Assembly (NCBI GenBank): GCA_024698125.1
Contig: JAILRQ010000025.1
Location: forward strand, 1-47,831
Reading direction: 5' to 3'
Length of the DNA stretch: 47,831 bases
Origin: Acholeplasmatales bacterium
GTDB lineage: Bacteria > Bacillota_I > Bacilli_A > Acholeplasmatales > Anaeroplasmataceae
Below the pieces are notes generated by a model. It saw only the letters and a program-made list of their open reading frames with translations. It made no database searches and had not been told where the DNA came from. The first letter of the stretch is position 1. Each line of letters begins with the position of its first letter. The position numbers and the translations under genes were made by a program. This document shows, one piece after another, positions 15,880 to 23,998 of the stretch.

Positions 15880-16851
15880 TTATCCCTCTATTTGCTTAAC
15901 CTCTGCTGCATTATCCTTCTTATCCTTTGTGAAGAAGCTTACAACCTTCTTAGGGATAAATGTAAATGTATCAGCAATAAGCTCTGGAATAAGCTTCAAA
16001 GATTCCTTCCAAGCCTGGCTTCTTATATCCTCTCTTGTTACAACAGCTCCATCCTTAAATAAATACTTACGAGTAACAACTCCAATACGTATTGTAAGAA
16101 GTGCATTTGTAACTCCCTGTGTAACACTTGATAATACTGGCTTAATTAAAGGAATATTATTCAATGTATTCATAGCTGAGTTAGGTAATAGGTCATCAAT
16201 TGAAATTGATTGAAGACCATCAGCAATTAAAGCTGTACCTAAAACCTTAACAGAAAGCTTTGAAAGATTTCTATAGGATGGTCTAAATCCACACTTTTCA
16301 ACAAGTGTTTTAATAAGGTTTAGATTTACAGCATAAACTGTAAACATATCAACGTGAGCATTTTGTGAAATGGCAGTTGAAATCATAACAGTCTTTGCAC
16401 GATTAATAATAATTTTATTAAGCTGCTTCTTAACGCTTCTATCAAAAACGATTTGAAGGTTAAGCTTTAGCTCGTTAACATTCTTATATTCAGTTAAAAG
16501 AAGATTATCATCCTCTGGAAGGTCATTATTCTTAACCATGTTTTTAGCAACCTTCTTATAAAGATGATCATACTTCTTATCATCAGCATCAAATGTTGTA
16601 ATAACTGATAGGTCTGGTGACTTAACAATAATTCTTATTGGGTTAATAAGAAGGAACCATAATAATATAACAACAAGTGCATAGAATCCCCACTCAATAT
16701 ACTTACCATAAGAGCCAAGCCCTCTAAACTTTTCTCCAACATTAATAACTGATGAAGCTACAAATAATAATATAACAAGAATTGCTCCAACTCCAAGAAC
16801 ATACCAAATTGGAGAAAATCTTTGCTTCTTAGCGCTAATTTTCGATTTCAT
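15880..16851 (-). CDS. DUF697 (YcjF-like) membrane protein
   Basis: The 323-residue protein has two N-terminal transmembrane helices (about residues 16-37 and 52-72), a hydrophilic middle, and a C-terminal region (about 150-260) with NAHVDMFTVYAVNLNLIKTLVEKCGFRP, which resembles the DUF697/YcjF domain found in stress-related membrane proteins and fused to some GTPases. Function unknown. I use ATG 16849-16851, 11 bases after GAGGAG; an upstream in-frame GTG (16861-16863) would have no spacing to that site. It overlaps the preceding gene by 17 bases. Confidence 0.75.
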   Translation of the reverse strand: MKSKISAKKQRFSPIWYVLGVGAILVILLFVASSVINVGEKFRGLGSYGKYIEWGFYALVVILLWFLLINPIRIIVKSPDLSVITTFDADDKKYDHLYKKVAKNMVKNNDLPEDDNLLLTEYKNVNELKLNLQIVFDRSVKKQLNKIIINRAKTVMISTAISQNAHVDMFTVYAVNLNLIKTLVEKCGFRPSYRNLSKLSVKVLGTALIADGLQSISIDDLLPNSAMNTLNNIPLIKPVLSSVTQGVTNALLTIRIGVVTRKYLFKDGAVVTREDIRSQAWKESLKLIPELIADTFTFIPKKVVSFFTKDKKDNAAEVKQIEG

Positions 16852-17362
16852 GTAAATACTCACTCCTCTTCAATCTTCTAATTTTTATAATCAATGATAC
16901 AAATATAAATATAACAATTCCAAACATAATAACTGCAACTACGTATCCTGAGAAATCTTCCTCTCTTATACAAGAAATCATCACAATAGATGCAAGATAT
17001 TTAAGGGAATCAACAAATAACTGGTTAATTTTATTCTTGGCCATAAATAATCTTACAATTGGAATAATTGTATAAATTATACCAAGCGTAAAGACTACAT
17101 AATTATAATCCCAGAATTTAACACATATTACACCAATAAATATATCAGCAATTCCTTCAACTAAATCCAATGTATAATCGGCTAGTGGTGTATTACTTCT
17201 ATTAAGAAATGTAAGCTTAATAAGTCCTGCAAGACAAATACAGCTACCTATAAAGTATAGGAACGGCTGTATAAGCTTATATCCAAAAAATAGGAATAGT
17301 AAACCAAATATAAGGAATATTAACATTGAAATACTTCTCTTTGATGTAAATATTACTTTCAT
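16835..17362 (-). CDS. Multi-pass membrane protein, DUF308/HdeD-like
   Basis: The 175-residue protein has about six hydrophobic segments arranged in short hairpins (IFLIFGLLFLFFGYKL, FIGSCICLAGLIKL, GIADIFIGVICVKF, VVFTLGIIYTIIPIV and two more) and a short basic tail. This pattern is like the DUF308/HdeD family, but no diagnostic motif is certain. It is the first gene of a three-gene operon with DUF697 and NUDIX genes. The start follows GAGGGG. A role in envelope stress is possible by analogy only. Confidence 0.55.
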   Translation of the reverse strand: MKVIFTSKRSISMLIFLIFGLLFLFFGYKLIQPFLYFIGSCICLAGLIKLTFLNRSNTPLADYTLDLVEGIADIFIGVICVKFWDYNYVVFTLGIIYTIIPIVRLFMAKNKINQLFVDSLKYLASIVMISCIREEDFSGYVVAVIMFGIVIFIFVSLIIKIRRLKRSEYLHEIEN

Positions 17363-17417
17363 AATTAACCCCTCAAAAAAATTATATCATAAAATATAAT
17401 ATAAAGGTTAGAATAAA

Positions 17418-17448
17418 TAAAAAAACTTTAGCCAACACTAGGCTAAAG
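17418..17448 (-). terminator. Terminator of the trxA-trxB operon
   Basis: 8-bp stem CTTTAGCC/GGCTAAAG followed by seven T on the minus strand. Confidence 0.9.
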
Positions 17449-17458
17449 CTTTAGTTTA

Positions 17459-18310
17459 TTAATTATTCTTTAAATAATTCTTAATTGCAAGAGCTGCTTG
17501 AGCACCATCACTTACAGACTTTGAAACCTGCATGAATCCACCAATAACATCTCCTGCCGCAAATATACCCTTAACATTTGTCATAAAGCTTGCATCAACA
17601 ACTACATTGTTATTCTTATCAAGCTCCATACCAATATGATTTGCAAAATCAAGAGCATTTGCGCTTCCAAGAGCTACAAATAATCCATCAAGCTTAAACT
17701 CCTCATTTTTAGTCTTAATAGACTCTAAATGATCCTCTCCTGTAACCTCAATAATCTCATCAGTTACAACATTAACATTTGGATTCTTATAATCTACTCC
17801 ATTACTAAATACAGTAACATCCTTAGTAAATCTTAATAAAACCTCAAGCTCAGACTCCATAAATGATCCTGAACCAAGAATTCCAAGCTTCTTTCCTCTA
17901 TAGAAGAATCCATCACATGTAGCACACATTGATATACCCTTACCAATTAAATCCTTAGAACCCTTTACATTAAGCTTATTACGAGCCTTTCCTGTAGCTA
18001 AAAGTACACTTCTTGCGTGATAATCACCAGATGTTGTAATAACCTTCATATCATCATATGGATCAAGACCTACAACCTCAGTTGTAACAATCTCAATACC
18101 AAGATGCTGTGCTTGCTTAATTCCATTATTATAAAGGTCCTCACCACTAATAGACTCAAATCCATAATAATTTTCAATTAAAGTATTTGATAGTGCACTC
18201 TTTCCACTAGAAATAACAAGTGGATTTAAATTATATCTCTTTAAATATATAGCTGCACTAATTCCAGCAGGTCCACTTCCAACAATAATAGTATCGTAAA
18301 TATTACTCAT
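17459..18310 (-). CDS. trxB: Thioredoxin reductase-like flavoprotein
   Basis: The 283-residue flavoprotein has the FAD motif IIVGSGPAGISAAIYLKRYN at the N-terminus, the redox CATC in ISMCATCDGFFYRG, and the C-terminal FAD segment GIFAAGDVIGG. The second nucleotide fold reads GILGSGSFMESELEVLLRF, and the HRR-type arginines that hold the NADPH phosphate are replaced by FSNGVD, so the electron donor is uncertain. I choose ATG 18308-18310, 7 bases after GGAGG, overlapping trxA by 8 bases; the longer frame to 18349 lies inside trxA. It is shorter than typical TrxB (about 310). Its partner is the adjacent thioredoxin. Confidence 0.88.
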   Translation of the reverse strand: MSNIYDTIIVGSGPAGISAAIYLKRYNLNPLVISSGKSALSNTLIENYYGFESISGEDLYNNGIKQAQHLGIEIVTTEVVGLDPYDDMKVITTSGDYHARSVLLATGKARNKLNVKGSKDLIGKGISMCATCDGFFYRGKKLGILGSGSFMESELEVLLRFTKDVTVFSNGVDYKNPNVNVVTDEIIEVTGEDHLESIKTKNEEFKLDGLFVALGSANALDFANHIGMELDKNNNVVVDASFMTNVKGIFAAGDVIGGFMQVSKSVSDGAQAALAIKNYLKNN

Positions 18311-18608
18311 TATATAACCTCCATACATTTGCCTTTGGAATAAATCCAACGATTTTCTTTACAGCCCTTCCATTCTTAAACATTACTAAAAGAGGAATAG
18401 ACTCTTCACCAAAACGGGCGAAGGTATCCTGATTATTATCTACATTGATTTTTGCAACCATCATTTCAGGGTGCTCTGTGACAAGCTCTTCAATATATCC
18501 ACCAAGCATTTTACATGGCATACACCAATCTGCATAGAAATCTACAAGCACTCTTTCGTTAGTAGTAATAATCTTATCTAATTCATTTCCTTCTAAATGT
18601 AATAGCAT
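18303..18608 (-). CDS. Thioredoxin-like protein with CMPC active site
   Basis: The 101-residue thioredoxin fold shows VDFYADWCMPCKML, in which the usual WCGPC is WCMPC, and the cis-Pro loop SIPLLVMFKNG. A Met between the cysteines should shift the redox potential relative to CGPC thioredoxins. The gene directly precedes and overlaps the reductase, so the two probably form one electron-transfer pair in the cytosol. AGGAG lies 10 bases before the start. A TATAAT box is seen just upstream, but no convincing -35. Confidence 0.88.
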   Translation of the reverse strand: MLLHLEGNELDKIITTNERVLVDFYADWCMPCKMLGGYIEELVTEHPEMMVAKINVDNNQDTFARFGEESIPLLVMFKNGRAVKKIVGFIPKANVWRLYNE

Positions 18609-18689
18609 AAAAAATCATCTCCTAATTATATTCTATCAAAAGACATATAAAAATCTATTTATTTGCTTAACTTTTTTTACATTTTTATC

Positions 18690-18718
18690 TTGACACAAAA
18701 GCTTCTTTCCTATATAAT
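18690..18718 (+). promoter_or_regulatory. Promoter of the tRNA-Gly pair
   Basis: Perfect -35 TTGACA (18690-18695) and -10 TATAAT (18713-18718), 17-base spacer, as expected for a stable RNA operon. Confidence 0.92.
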
Positions 18719-18777
18719 CTTAATCGTGCTAAATATTCCAATAGTATTAGCCGTATATAATTATTCATCATATATAT

Positions 18778-18851
18778 GCAGGTGTAGTTTAATGGTAGAA
18801 CCTCAGCCTTCCAAGCTGACTACGAGGGTTCGATTCCCTTCACCTGCTCCA
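18778..18851 (+). tRNA. tRNA-Gly(TCC), copy 1
   Basis: 74 bases including encoded CCA. The acceptor stem GCAGGTG/CACCTGC and the T loop GTTCGATTC are intact, and the anticodon loop CTTCCAA gives anticodon TCC, reading GGA/GGG. It uses discriminator U, usual for tRNA-Gly. Confidence 0.98.
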
Positions 18852-18894
18852 TTTTAATTAATTATATACTACTAAGCTATTGTTATATATAGAT

Positions 18895-18968
18895 GCAGGT
18901 GTAGTTTAATGGTAGAACCTCAGCCTTCCAAGCTGACTACGAGGGTTCGATTCCCTTCACCTGCTCCA
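18895..18968 (+). tRNA. tRNA-Gly(TCC), copy 2
   Basis: Identical in sequence to the copy 117 bases upstream, including CCA. It shares the upstream promoter and is followed at 12 bases by a terminator. Confidence 0.98.
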
Positions 18969-18979
18969 GTTAAAATTAC

Positions 18980-19006
18980 AGTCACTTCATTGAAGTGGCT
19001 TTTTTT
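18980..19006 (+). terminator. Terminator of the tRNA-Gly operon
   Basis: 9-bp stem AGTCACTTC/GAAGTGGCT with a 3-base loop, followed by a T run on the plus strand. Confidence 0.92.
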
Positions 19007-19011
19007 GTGAT

Positions 19012-19033
19012 AAAAAGGCACATTTCTGTGCCT
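19012..19033 (-). terminator. Terminator of the phoH-recO operon
   Basis: Stem AAGGCACA/TGTGCCTT followed by TTTTT on the minus strand, just beyond the recO stop and back to back with the tRNA terminator. Confidence 0.9.
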
Positions 19034-19037
19034 TGAT

Positions 19038-19742
19038 TTAAAATATTAGTGATGAAGCTCCCTTCAAATAGATATCTACATGATTATTATAATATAGATT
19101 AACTATTCTAAAAAGCTCTATCATATCATAATCCTTAATCCTATCTAAGGATTCATTATATATATCTAGATAATATATTTCCTTTATCTTATCTAATATA
19201 TCCTTATTAAATACATCCCTTTTGTAATGCTCACTACATAGGGCTCCACCATCACGAATACTAAAATACATTGTATTTTGCTTATTACAGATAACACATT
19301 TCTTTAGGATAGGAGCTACTCCAAATGAGTAGGTCATCTTAATCATAAAAATGGTTGTAAGCATTAATCCATCATAATCCTTAAAAAGCTCAAGTATTCT
19401 TTTAAGTAGATTAAATACTCTTTCATGAGGGGAATCCTCTGGAAGCTTAGAAATAATTTCTAGGATATATTGCATAAAAAGCGTCTTTTTTAAATCACTT
19501 TTTATATATTCATATGAATCAAGAAGGGTATAGTCTAAAGCCCTTGGGAAGGCTTTATTTGACATTATTACACTAAGATGGTTAATAGTAGTTGTAAGGG
19601 GAAGCATCCCCTTTTTCTCATTTAAAGAGCCAAGGGCTCTAAATGATACCATACCATCCTTAGTATATAAATATACAATTTTACTCTTCTCCTTATATAT
19701 TAAGGAGCTTACTACTATTCCTTCAAGACATATATTTTCCAT
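19038..19742 (-). CDS. recO: DNA repair protein RecO
   Basis: RecO loads RecA with RecR in the RecFOR gap-repair pathway and anneals single strands. The 234-residue protein has the N-terminal OB fold (ICLEGIVVSSLIYKEKSKIVYLYT, then FRALGSLNEKKG) and a C-terminal helical domain with a zinc site, LKKCVICNK and GALCSEHY. It is the last gene of phoH-ybeY-cdd-era-recO, with its ATG sharing one base with the era stop (TAATG). The length is typical. Confidence 0.92.
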   Translation of the reverse strand: MENICLEGIVVSSLIYKEKSKIVYLYTKDGMVSFRALGSLNEKKGMLPLTTTINHLSVIMSNKAFPRALDYTLLDSYEYIKSDLKKTLFMQYILEIISKLPEDSPHERVFNLLKRILELFKDYDGLMLTTIFMIKMTYSFGVAPILKKCVICNKQNTMYFSIRDGGALCSEHYKRDVFNKDILDKIKEIYYLDIYNESLDRIKDYDMIELFRIVNLYYNNHVDIYLKGASSLIF

Positions 19743-20653
19743 TAGTAATTATCCTTAGAATAGCCAAGAGTTCTTAGAACATCCTTTCTATCCTTCCAGT
19801 CCTCCTTAACCTTTACCCAAAGATCAATAACGCACTGACTTCCAAGAAGGGCCTTAATATCCTTTTTAGCTCTTCTTTTAATCTCCTTAATTAAAGATCC
19901 ACCATTACCTATTATAATCTTCTTTTGTGATTGACGCTCTACATAAATAGTTGCGTAAATCTCAACAAGATCCTCCTCTTCTGGAAGCTTCTTTAAGGAG
20001 TCAACCGTTACAGCAACAGAATGAGGTACCTCCTCACGAGTAAGCTGTAGGATTTTTTCTCTTATAAGCTCTCCTATAATAAATCTTTCAGGATGATCTG
20101 AAATCATATCATCAGGATAATATTTAGGTCCCTCTGGAAGAAGGCCCTTAATCTCTTCAAGAAGTGTATCAACGTTTGTCTTTTCAAGGGCAGATACAGG
20201 GTATATTCCCTTAAATGGTAGCTCATTCATATATTGAACTACTACCTTATCTAAATCACTCTTCTTCTTTAATAAATCAATTTTATTGATTATTAAATAG
20301 ATAGGCTTACGAGTGTTCTTTAAACGCTCAATAATTTCCTTATCTAGGGTATTTAGCCTATCTGTTGCGGTTACCATATAAAATATCGCATCCACTCCCT
20401 TTATTGAGTTATATGATGAATCATTCATAAACTCACCAAGGGCATCATGTGGATGGTGAATACCTGGTGTATCTGTAAATATTATTTGGGCATCAGATGT
20501 TGTATATACTCCAAGAACTGTGTTTCTTGTAGTTTGCGGCTTATCGCTCATTATCGCAATCTTATGTCCAATTATTGTATTTAATAATGTGGATTTACCA
20601 ACATTTGGCTTACCAATTATTGATATAAATCCTGATTTAAAATTATTACTCAA
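19742..20653 (-). CDS. era: GTPase Era
   Basis: Era binds the 3' end of 16S rRNA during 30S assembly. The 303-residue protein has the G domain (GKPNVGKSTLLN, KPQTTRNTVLG, DTPGIHHP, NKID) and a C-terminal KH domain with IIIGNGGSLIKEIKRRAKKDI. The start is a TTG (20651-20653) that overlaps the cdd stop as TTGAGTAA. No in-frame ATG lies between it and the P-loop, so a TTG start coupled to cdd translation is the only sensible reading. Confidence 0.95.
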   Translation of the reverse strand: MSNNFKSGFISIIGKPNVGKSTLLNTIIGHKIAIMSDKPQTTRNTVLGVYTTSDAQIIFTDTPGIHHPHDALGEFMNDSSYNSIKGVDAIFYMVTATDRLNTLDKEIIERLKNTRKPIYLIINKIDLLKKKSDLDKVVVQYMNELPFKGIYPVSALEKTNVDTLLEEIKGLLPEGPKYYPDDMISDHPERFIIGELIREKILQLTREEVPHSVAVTVDSLKKLPEEEDLVEIYATIYVERQSQKKIIIGNGGSLIKEIKRRAKKDIKALLGSQCVIDLWVKVKEDWKDRKDVLRTLGYSKDNY

Positions 20654-21032
20654 GGCTATTAAATCCCATAGGGAGTAAATCCTCTATGGTTACCTCCTTA
20701 CTCTCTAGATTTTTATTTAAAAGGTATATTTTACAGTCCCTATTTAAAAGCTCAGATAAAACCTGAAGGCAGGCTCCACATGGTCTTACAAAATCCTTAG
20801 TTTCTGCATACACTGCCATAGCCTTAATATCATCCTTATCATATCCTTCAGATATAGCCTTAAATATTGTAACTCTTTCAGCACACATTGAAAGACCATA
20901 GGAAATATTTTCTATGTTAGTACCACATATAAACTTGCCATTCTTTAGTTCTATTGCACATCCAACCTTAAAGTTAGAATATGGTGAATATGAATAGATT
21001 GTGGCATCCTTAGCCTTTAAAAATAGCTCCAT
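20646..21032 (-). CDS. cdd: Cytidine deaminase
   Basis: It deaminates cytidine and deoxycytidine for pyrimidine salvage. The 128-residue homotetrameric type shows YSPYSNFKVGCAIE, GLSMCAERVTIFKA with a zinc Cys and the catalytic Glu, and RPCGACLQVLSELL with the other two zinc Cys. It overlaps era by 8 bases and starts 3 bases after ybeY, the usual Firmicute order. Confidence 0.96.
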   Translation of the reverse strand: MELFLKAKDATIYSYSPYSNFKVGCAIELKNGKFICGTNIENISYGLSMCAERVTIFKAISEGYDKDDIKAMAVYAETKDFVRPCGACLQVLSELLNRDCKIYLLNKNLESKEVTIEDLLPMGFNSLE

Positions 21033-21035
21033 AAT

Positions 21036-21470
21036 TTAACCTCTTTTTAGTCCAGCTTTGTTTAGTATTTCATCCTGCTTAGCAAACATTACCTTTTCAT
21101 CCTCTGGGTTCATATGATCATATCCACAAAGATGTAGGTAACCATGAACTGATAAAAATCCTATTTCACGCTCTAGTGAATGTCCATACTCCTCTGCCTG
21201 CTCCTTAGCTCTATCAACACAAATGAAGATATCACCAAGCTCACGCTCAGCATTATAGTTAGATAGGTCATTATCTAAAAGAGCAAATGAAATAACATCA
21301 GTTATTCTATCAATTCCTCTATAATCTCTATTAATTTGCTGAATCTCTTCATTTGAAACAAAGATTATATTAAACTCTCTAGAATCTCTTACATGCTTAA
21401 ATATTCCTCTAATAAGATTCATATATTCCTTTGTATCTCCACTAATGTGGCTTACAAAATGTATTCTCAT
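21036..21470 (-). CDS. ybeY: Endoribonuclease YbeY
   Basis: A zinc metallo-RNase needed for 16S rRNA 3' maturation and ribosome quality control. The 144-residue protein has the family site HGYLHLCGYDHMNPEDEKVMF, in which three His bind the metal, and NRDYRGIDRITDVISFAL. It starts 2 bases after phoH, with a GAAGGAG binding site. Confidence 0.96.
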   Translation of the reverse strand: MRIHFVSHISGDTKEYMNLIRGIFKHVRDSREFNIIFVSNEEIQQINRDYRGIDRITDVISFALLDNDLSNYNAERELGDIFICVDRAKEQAEEYGHSLEREIGFLSVHGYLHLCGYDHMNPEDEKVMFAKQDEILNKAGLKRG

Positions 21471-21472
21471 AT

Positions 21473-22432
21473 TTATACTCCTTCTTCATCGTAGCGTTCA
21501 ATAATCTTAGCTACTAATGGGTGACGTACAACGTCATACTTTTCAAACTCTACAATAGATATTCTATTAATTCCCTTTAAGATATGAATTGCAGTCTTTA
21601 ATCCTGATTTAACATTAGATGGTAGGTCAATCTGAGAGATATCTCCTGTAATAACCATCTTAGAATTAAATCCTAAACGAGTTAAAAACATCTTCATTTG
21701 CATATTTGTAGTATTTTGAGCCTCATCTAGAATTACATAGGCATTATCAAGTGTTCTTCCTCTCATATAAGCAAGAGGAGCAATCTCTATTACCTGCTTT
21801 TCTATAAGCATATCTGTTTGTTCACGTCCAAGTGAATCATATAAGGCATCATATAAAGGTCTTAGATATGGATCAATCTTTTCCTTTAAATCTCCTGGTA
21901 AAAATCCTAGGTTTTCACCAGCCTCAACAGCTGGACGTGTAAGAATTAGCTTTTTAATCTTTCCAGCCTTTAAAAGGGATACTGCATGTATTACTGCAAG
22001 ATATGTCTTACCAGTACCAGCAGGTCCTATACCAAATACCATATCAAACTTTGATAGGGCCTTAACATAGTCAATTTGACGAATAGTCTTAGGGTAAATT
22101 GGCTTATTAGTTGAGGTATATCCTACAACATGACGACATGAATATAGGGTATAGCATTCCTCTAGGTTATCTGCATCCTGCATATTCTTAATATATAAGA
22201 TATCACGAATTGTAAGATTTATATTATAGTTATGCGAAATGGTTTGAAGCATTTCAAAATATTCATCAAGTAAATGTAATTTAAAATCATCTGCTAAATC
22301 ACAAACAACCTGATCTCCCTTAATATCAATGTGGCATCCAAATAGCTCCTCAATCTGCTTGATATTAGAATTTTCTATTCCACAAATATTTCTAACATCA
22401 TTAATATCAGCAATCTTTGTCTTTAAAATCAT
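21473..22432 (-). CDS. phoH: PhoH-like ATPase
   Basis: The 319-residue protein has a P-loop ATPase domain with GIGPAGTGKTYLAVIHAV (Walker A), ILTRPAVEAGENLGFLPGD, and YVILDEAQNTT (Walker B). PhoH2-like proteins are predicted RNA helicase or RNA-metabolism ATPases, which fits the neighbouring ybeY. It is the first gene of the operon. An N-terminal region of about 120 residues, before the ATPase core, matches the usual PhoH KH-like extension. GGAGG precedes the start. Confidence 0.94.
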   Translation of the reverse strand: MILKTKIADINDVRNICGIENSNIKQIEELFGCHIDIKGDQVVCDLADDFKLHLLDEYFEMLQTISHNYNINLTIRDILYIKNMQDADNLEECYTLYSCRHVVGYTSTNKPIYPKTIRQIDYVKALSKFDMVFGIGPAGTGKTYLAVIHAVSLLKAGKIKKLILTRPAVEAGENLGFLPGDLKEKIDPYLRPLYDALYDSLGREQTDMLIEKQVIEIAPLAYMRGRTLDNAYVILDEAQNTTNMQMKMFLTRLGFNSKMVITGDISQIDLPSNVKSGLKTAIHILKGINRISIVEFEKYDVVRHPLVAKIIERYDEEGV

Positions 22433-22457
22433 ATAGCCACCTCCAAATTACACCTTA

Positions 22458-22466
22458 ATTATAACA
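22458..22466 (-). promoter_or_regulatory. Extended -10 promoter of phoH operon
   Basis: TGTTATAAT on the minus strand fits the extended -10 consensus TGnTATAAT. The -35 region is poor. Confidence 0.6.
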
Positions 22467-22499
22467 TAATTAACCCTATATTTTTAAGTATTTATAAAA

Positions 22500-22524
22500 G
22501 AAAAGTGGAGAAAAAATCTCCACC
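22500..22524 (-). terminator. Terminator of ftsZ
   Basis: Stem GTGGAGA/TCTCCAC followed by TTTTC on the minus strand, directly at the ftsZ stop. Confidence 0.88.
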
Positions 22525-23820
22525 TTATTGATTTAACCAATCTGGATACTCATTATCAGTATCTAAATCATCATTAGTTAAGCCCTTCTTAGCTCTTCTC
22601 TTTCTTTCCTTTTCAGCAAGCTTACGAGCCTTAGCCTCTTCCTTAAGTCTCTTAGCCTGAGCCTTACGAAGCTCCTTAGCATTAGGGTTTTCAAATAATG
22701 AGTTTAAATCATCCTCAGAATCCTCATCCTCAAATGAATCATTATTCTCCTCTGCCTCATCAATCTTTTGTCCTCTATAGTCTACGTTATCATCTGAAAC
22801 GTTAGCAAAAATTGATGATGCTAAATCCTCAATACCATTTTCCTTAGCCTTAAGCTCATATCCTGTAGCAATTACAGTTACAACGATTTCATCTCCTAAA
22901 TCATTGTTAATAGCTGTACCAAAGATAACTGATAGGTTCTTATCACAGTTATTTCTAATTTCCTCATTAATTAGTCTAACCTCTTCCATTGTAATGTCAG
23001 CTGATGATGTAACATTTACAATGGCATCAGTAGCTCCATCAATTGAAACCTCAAGTAGGGCACTATGAATAGCTCTACGTGCAGCCTCAACTCCACGGTT
23101 CTTACCTGATGCAATTCCAATACCCATTAGGGCAGTTCCCTTATCAGCCATTACAGTACGAACGTCTGCAAAGTCAACATTGATAAGTCCTGGGAAATTG
23201 ATAAGCTCTGAGATAGCTTGAACTCCTTGTCGAAGTACATTATCTGCCTCACGGAAGCACTCAAGCATCTTTGTATCTGGTGAAATTATACTAAATAGTC
23301 TTTGGTTAGGAATAACGATTAGTGTATCAACATAAGGCTTAATAGCTTCAAGTCCTGAAATAGCCTTAGTCATTCTTTCTGCTCCCTCAAATTGGAATGG
23401 CTTTGTAACGATAGCTACAGTTAAGCATCCAAGCTCCTTAGCAATTCTTGCGACTACTGGAGCAGCTCCTGTACCAGTACCTCCACCCATTCCACAAGTG
23501 ATGAATACCATATCAGATCCACTTAGAACCTCCTTTAAATCCTCCTCAGATTCAAGGGCCGCATTTCTTCCCTTAGTTGGGTTAGCTCCAGCTCCAAGTC
23601 CACGAGTAAGTGTCTTTCCTATTTGAACACGTGTATCTGCACGTGATGCAGCTAAATCCTGAGCATCAGTATTTACGGCAATAAACTCGACACCTCTAAC
23701 CTCATTTTCAATCATTCTGTCGATGGCGTTTCCTCCACCACCACCAACACCTACAACCTTAATTACAGGCTTAGTATTAAAATTGTTTTCTTCACTATAT
23801 CCTTGCTTCTCGAATAACAT
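22525..23820 (-). CDS. ftsZ: Cell division protein FtsZ
   Basis: A tubulin-like GTPase that forms the Z ring. I start at ATG 23818-23820 ([13 protein letters not shown]), 9 bases after AAGGAG and downstream of the promoter; an upstream reading to 23886 would begin before the -10. The 431 residues contain GGGGGNA (about 26-32), the tubulin signature GGGTGTG (about 112-118) and the T7-loop region NVDFADVRT. The C-terminal linker is unusual: an acidic stretch, then about 40 residues rich in Lys, Arg, Ala and Glu, probably a long helix. It ends EYPDWLNQ in place of the common IPxFLR-type tail. It is monocistronic, away from any division cluster. Confidence 0.96.
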   Translation of the reverse strand: MLFEKQGYSEENNFNTKPVIKVVGVGGGGGNAIDRMIENEVRGVEFIAVNTDAQDLAASRADTRVQIGKTLTRGLGAGANPTKGRNAALESEEDLKEVLSGSDMVFITCGMGGGTGTGAAPVVARIAKELGCLTVAIVTKPFQFEGAERMTKAISGLEAIKPYVDTLIVIPNQRLFSIISPDTKMLECFREADNVLRQGVQAISELINFPGLINVDFADVRTVMADKGTALMGIGIASGKNRGVEAARRAIHSALLEVSIDGATDAIVNVTSSADITMEEVRLINEEIRNNCDKNLSVIFGTAINNDLGDEIVVTVIATGYELKAKENGIEDLASSIFANVSDDNVDYRGQKIDEAEENNDSFEDEDSEDDLNSLFENPNAKELRKAQAKRLKEEAKARKLAEKERKRRAKKGLTNDDLDTDNEYPDWLNQ

Positions 23821-23848
23821 TATACCAAACTCCTTAAAAACTAATATT

Positions 23849-23877
23849 ATTTTATAATAATTTGCTTCCTTTTTCAA
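23849..23877 (-). promoter_or_regulatory. Promoter of ftsZ
   Basis: -35 TTGAAA (23872-23877), 17-base spacer, -10 TAAAAT (23849-23854). Confidence 0.75.
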
Positions 23878-23970
23878 TAAGTGCAAATGATAATAGACAA
23901 AAATTATTTACTCCCTCAAAAAATGAACCATATACTAGTATTATAGTGGATTTATACTATATTTTCAATA

Positions 23971-23998
23971 AAAGAAAAAGGCTTTTTTAAGCCTTTTT
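23971..23998 (-). terminator. Terminator of the HAD-degV operon
   Basis: Stem AAAGGCTT/AAGCCTTT followed by T-rich DNA. The upstream arm contains the last codons and stop of degV. Confidence 0.8.

Noticed and set aside
18663-18857. Small plus-strand protein before and across the first tRNA-Gly
   Set aside because: It reads through the tRNA promoter and the whole tRNA gene, which explains the sequence fully.
22525-23886. Longer FtsZ start at 23886
   Set aside because: The extra 22 residues would begin upstream of the -10 box and have no binding site. ATG 23820 has AAGGAG at 9 bases and gives the normal FtsZ N-terminus.
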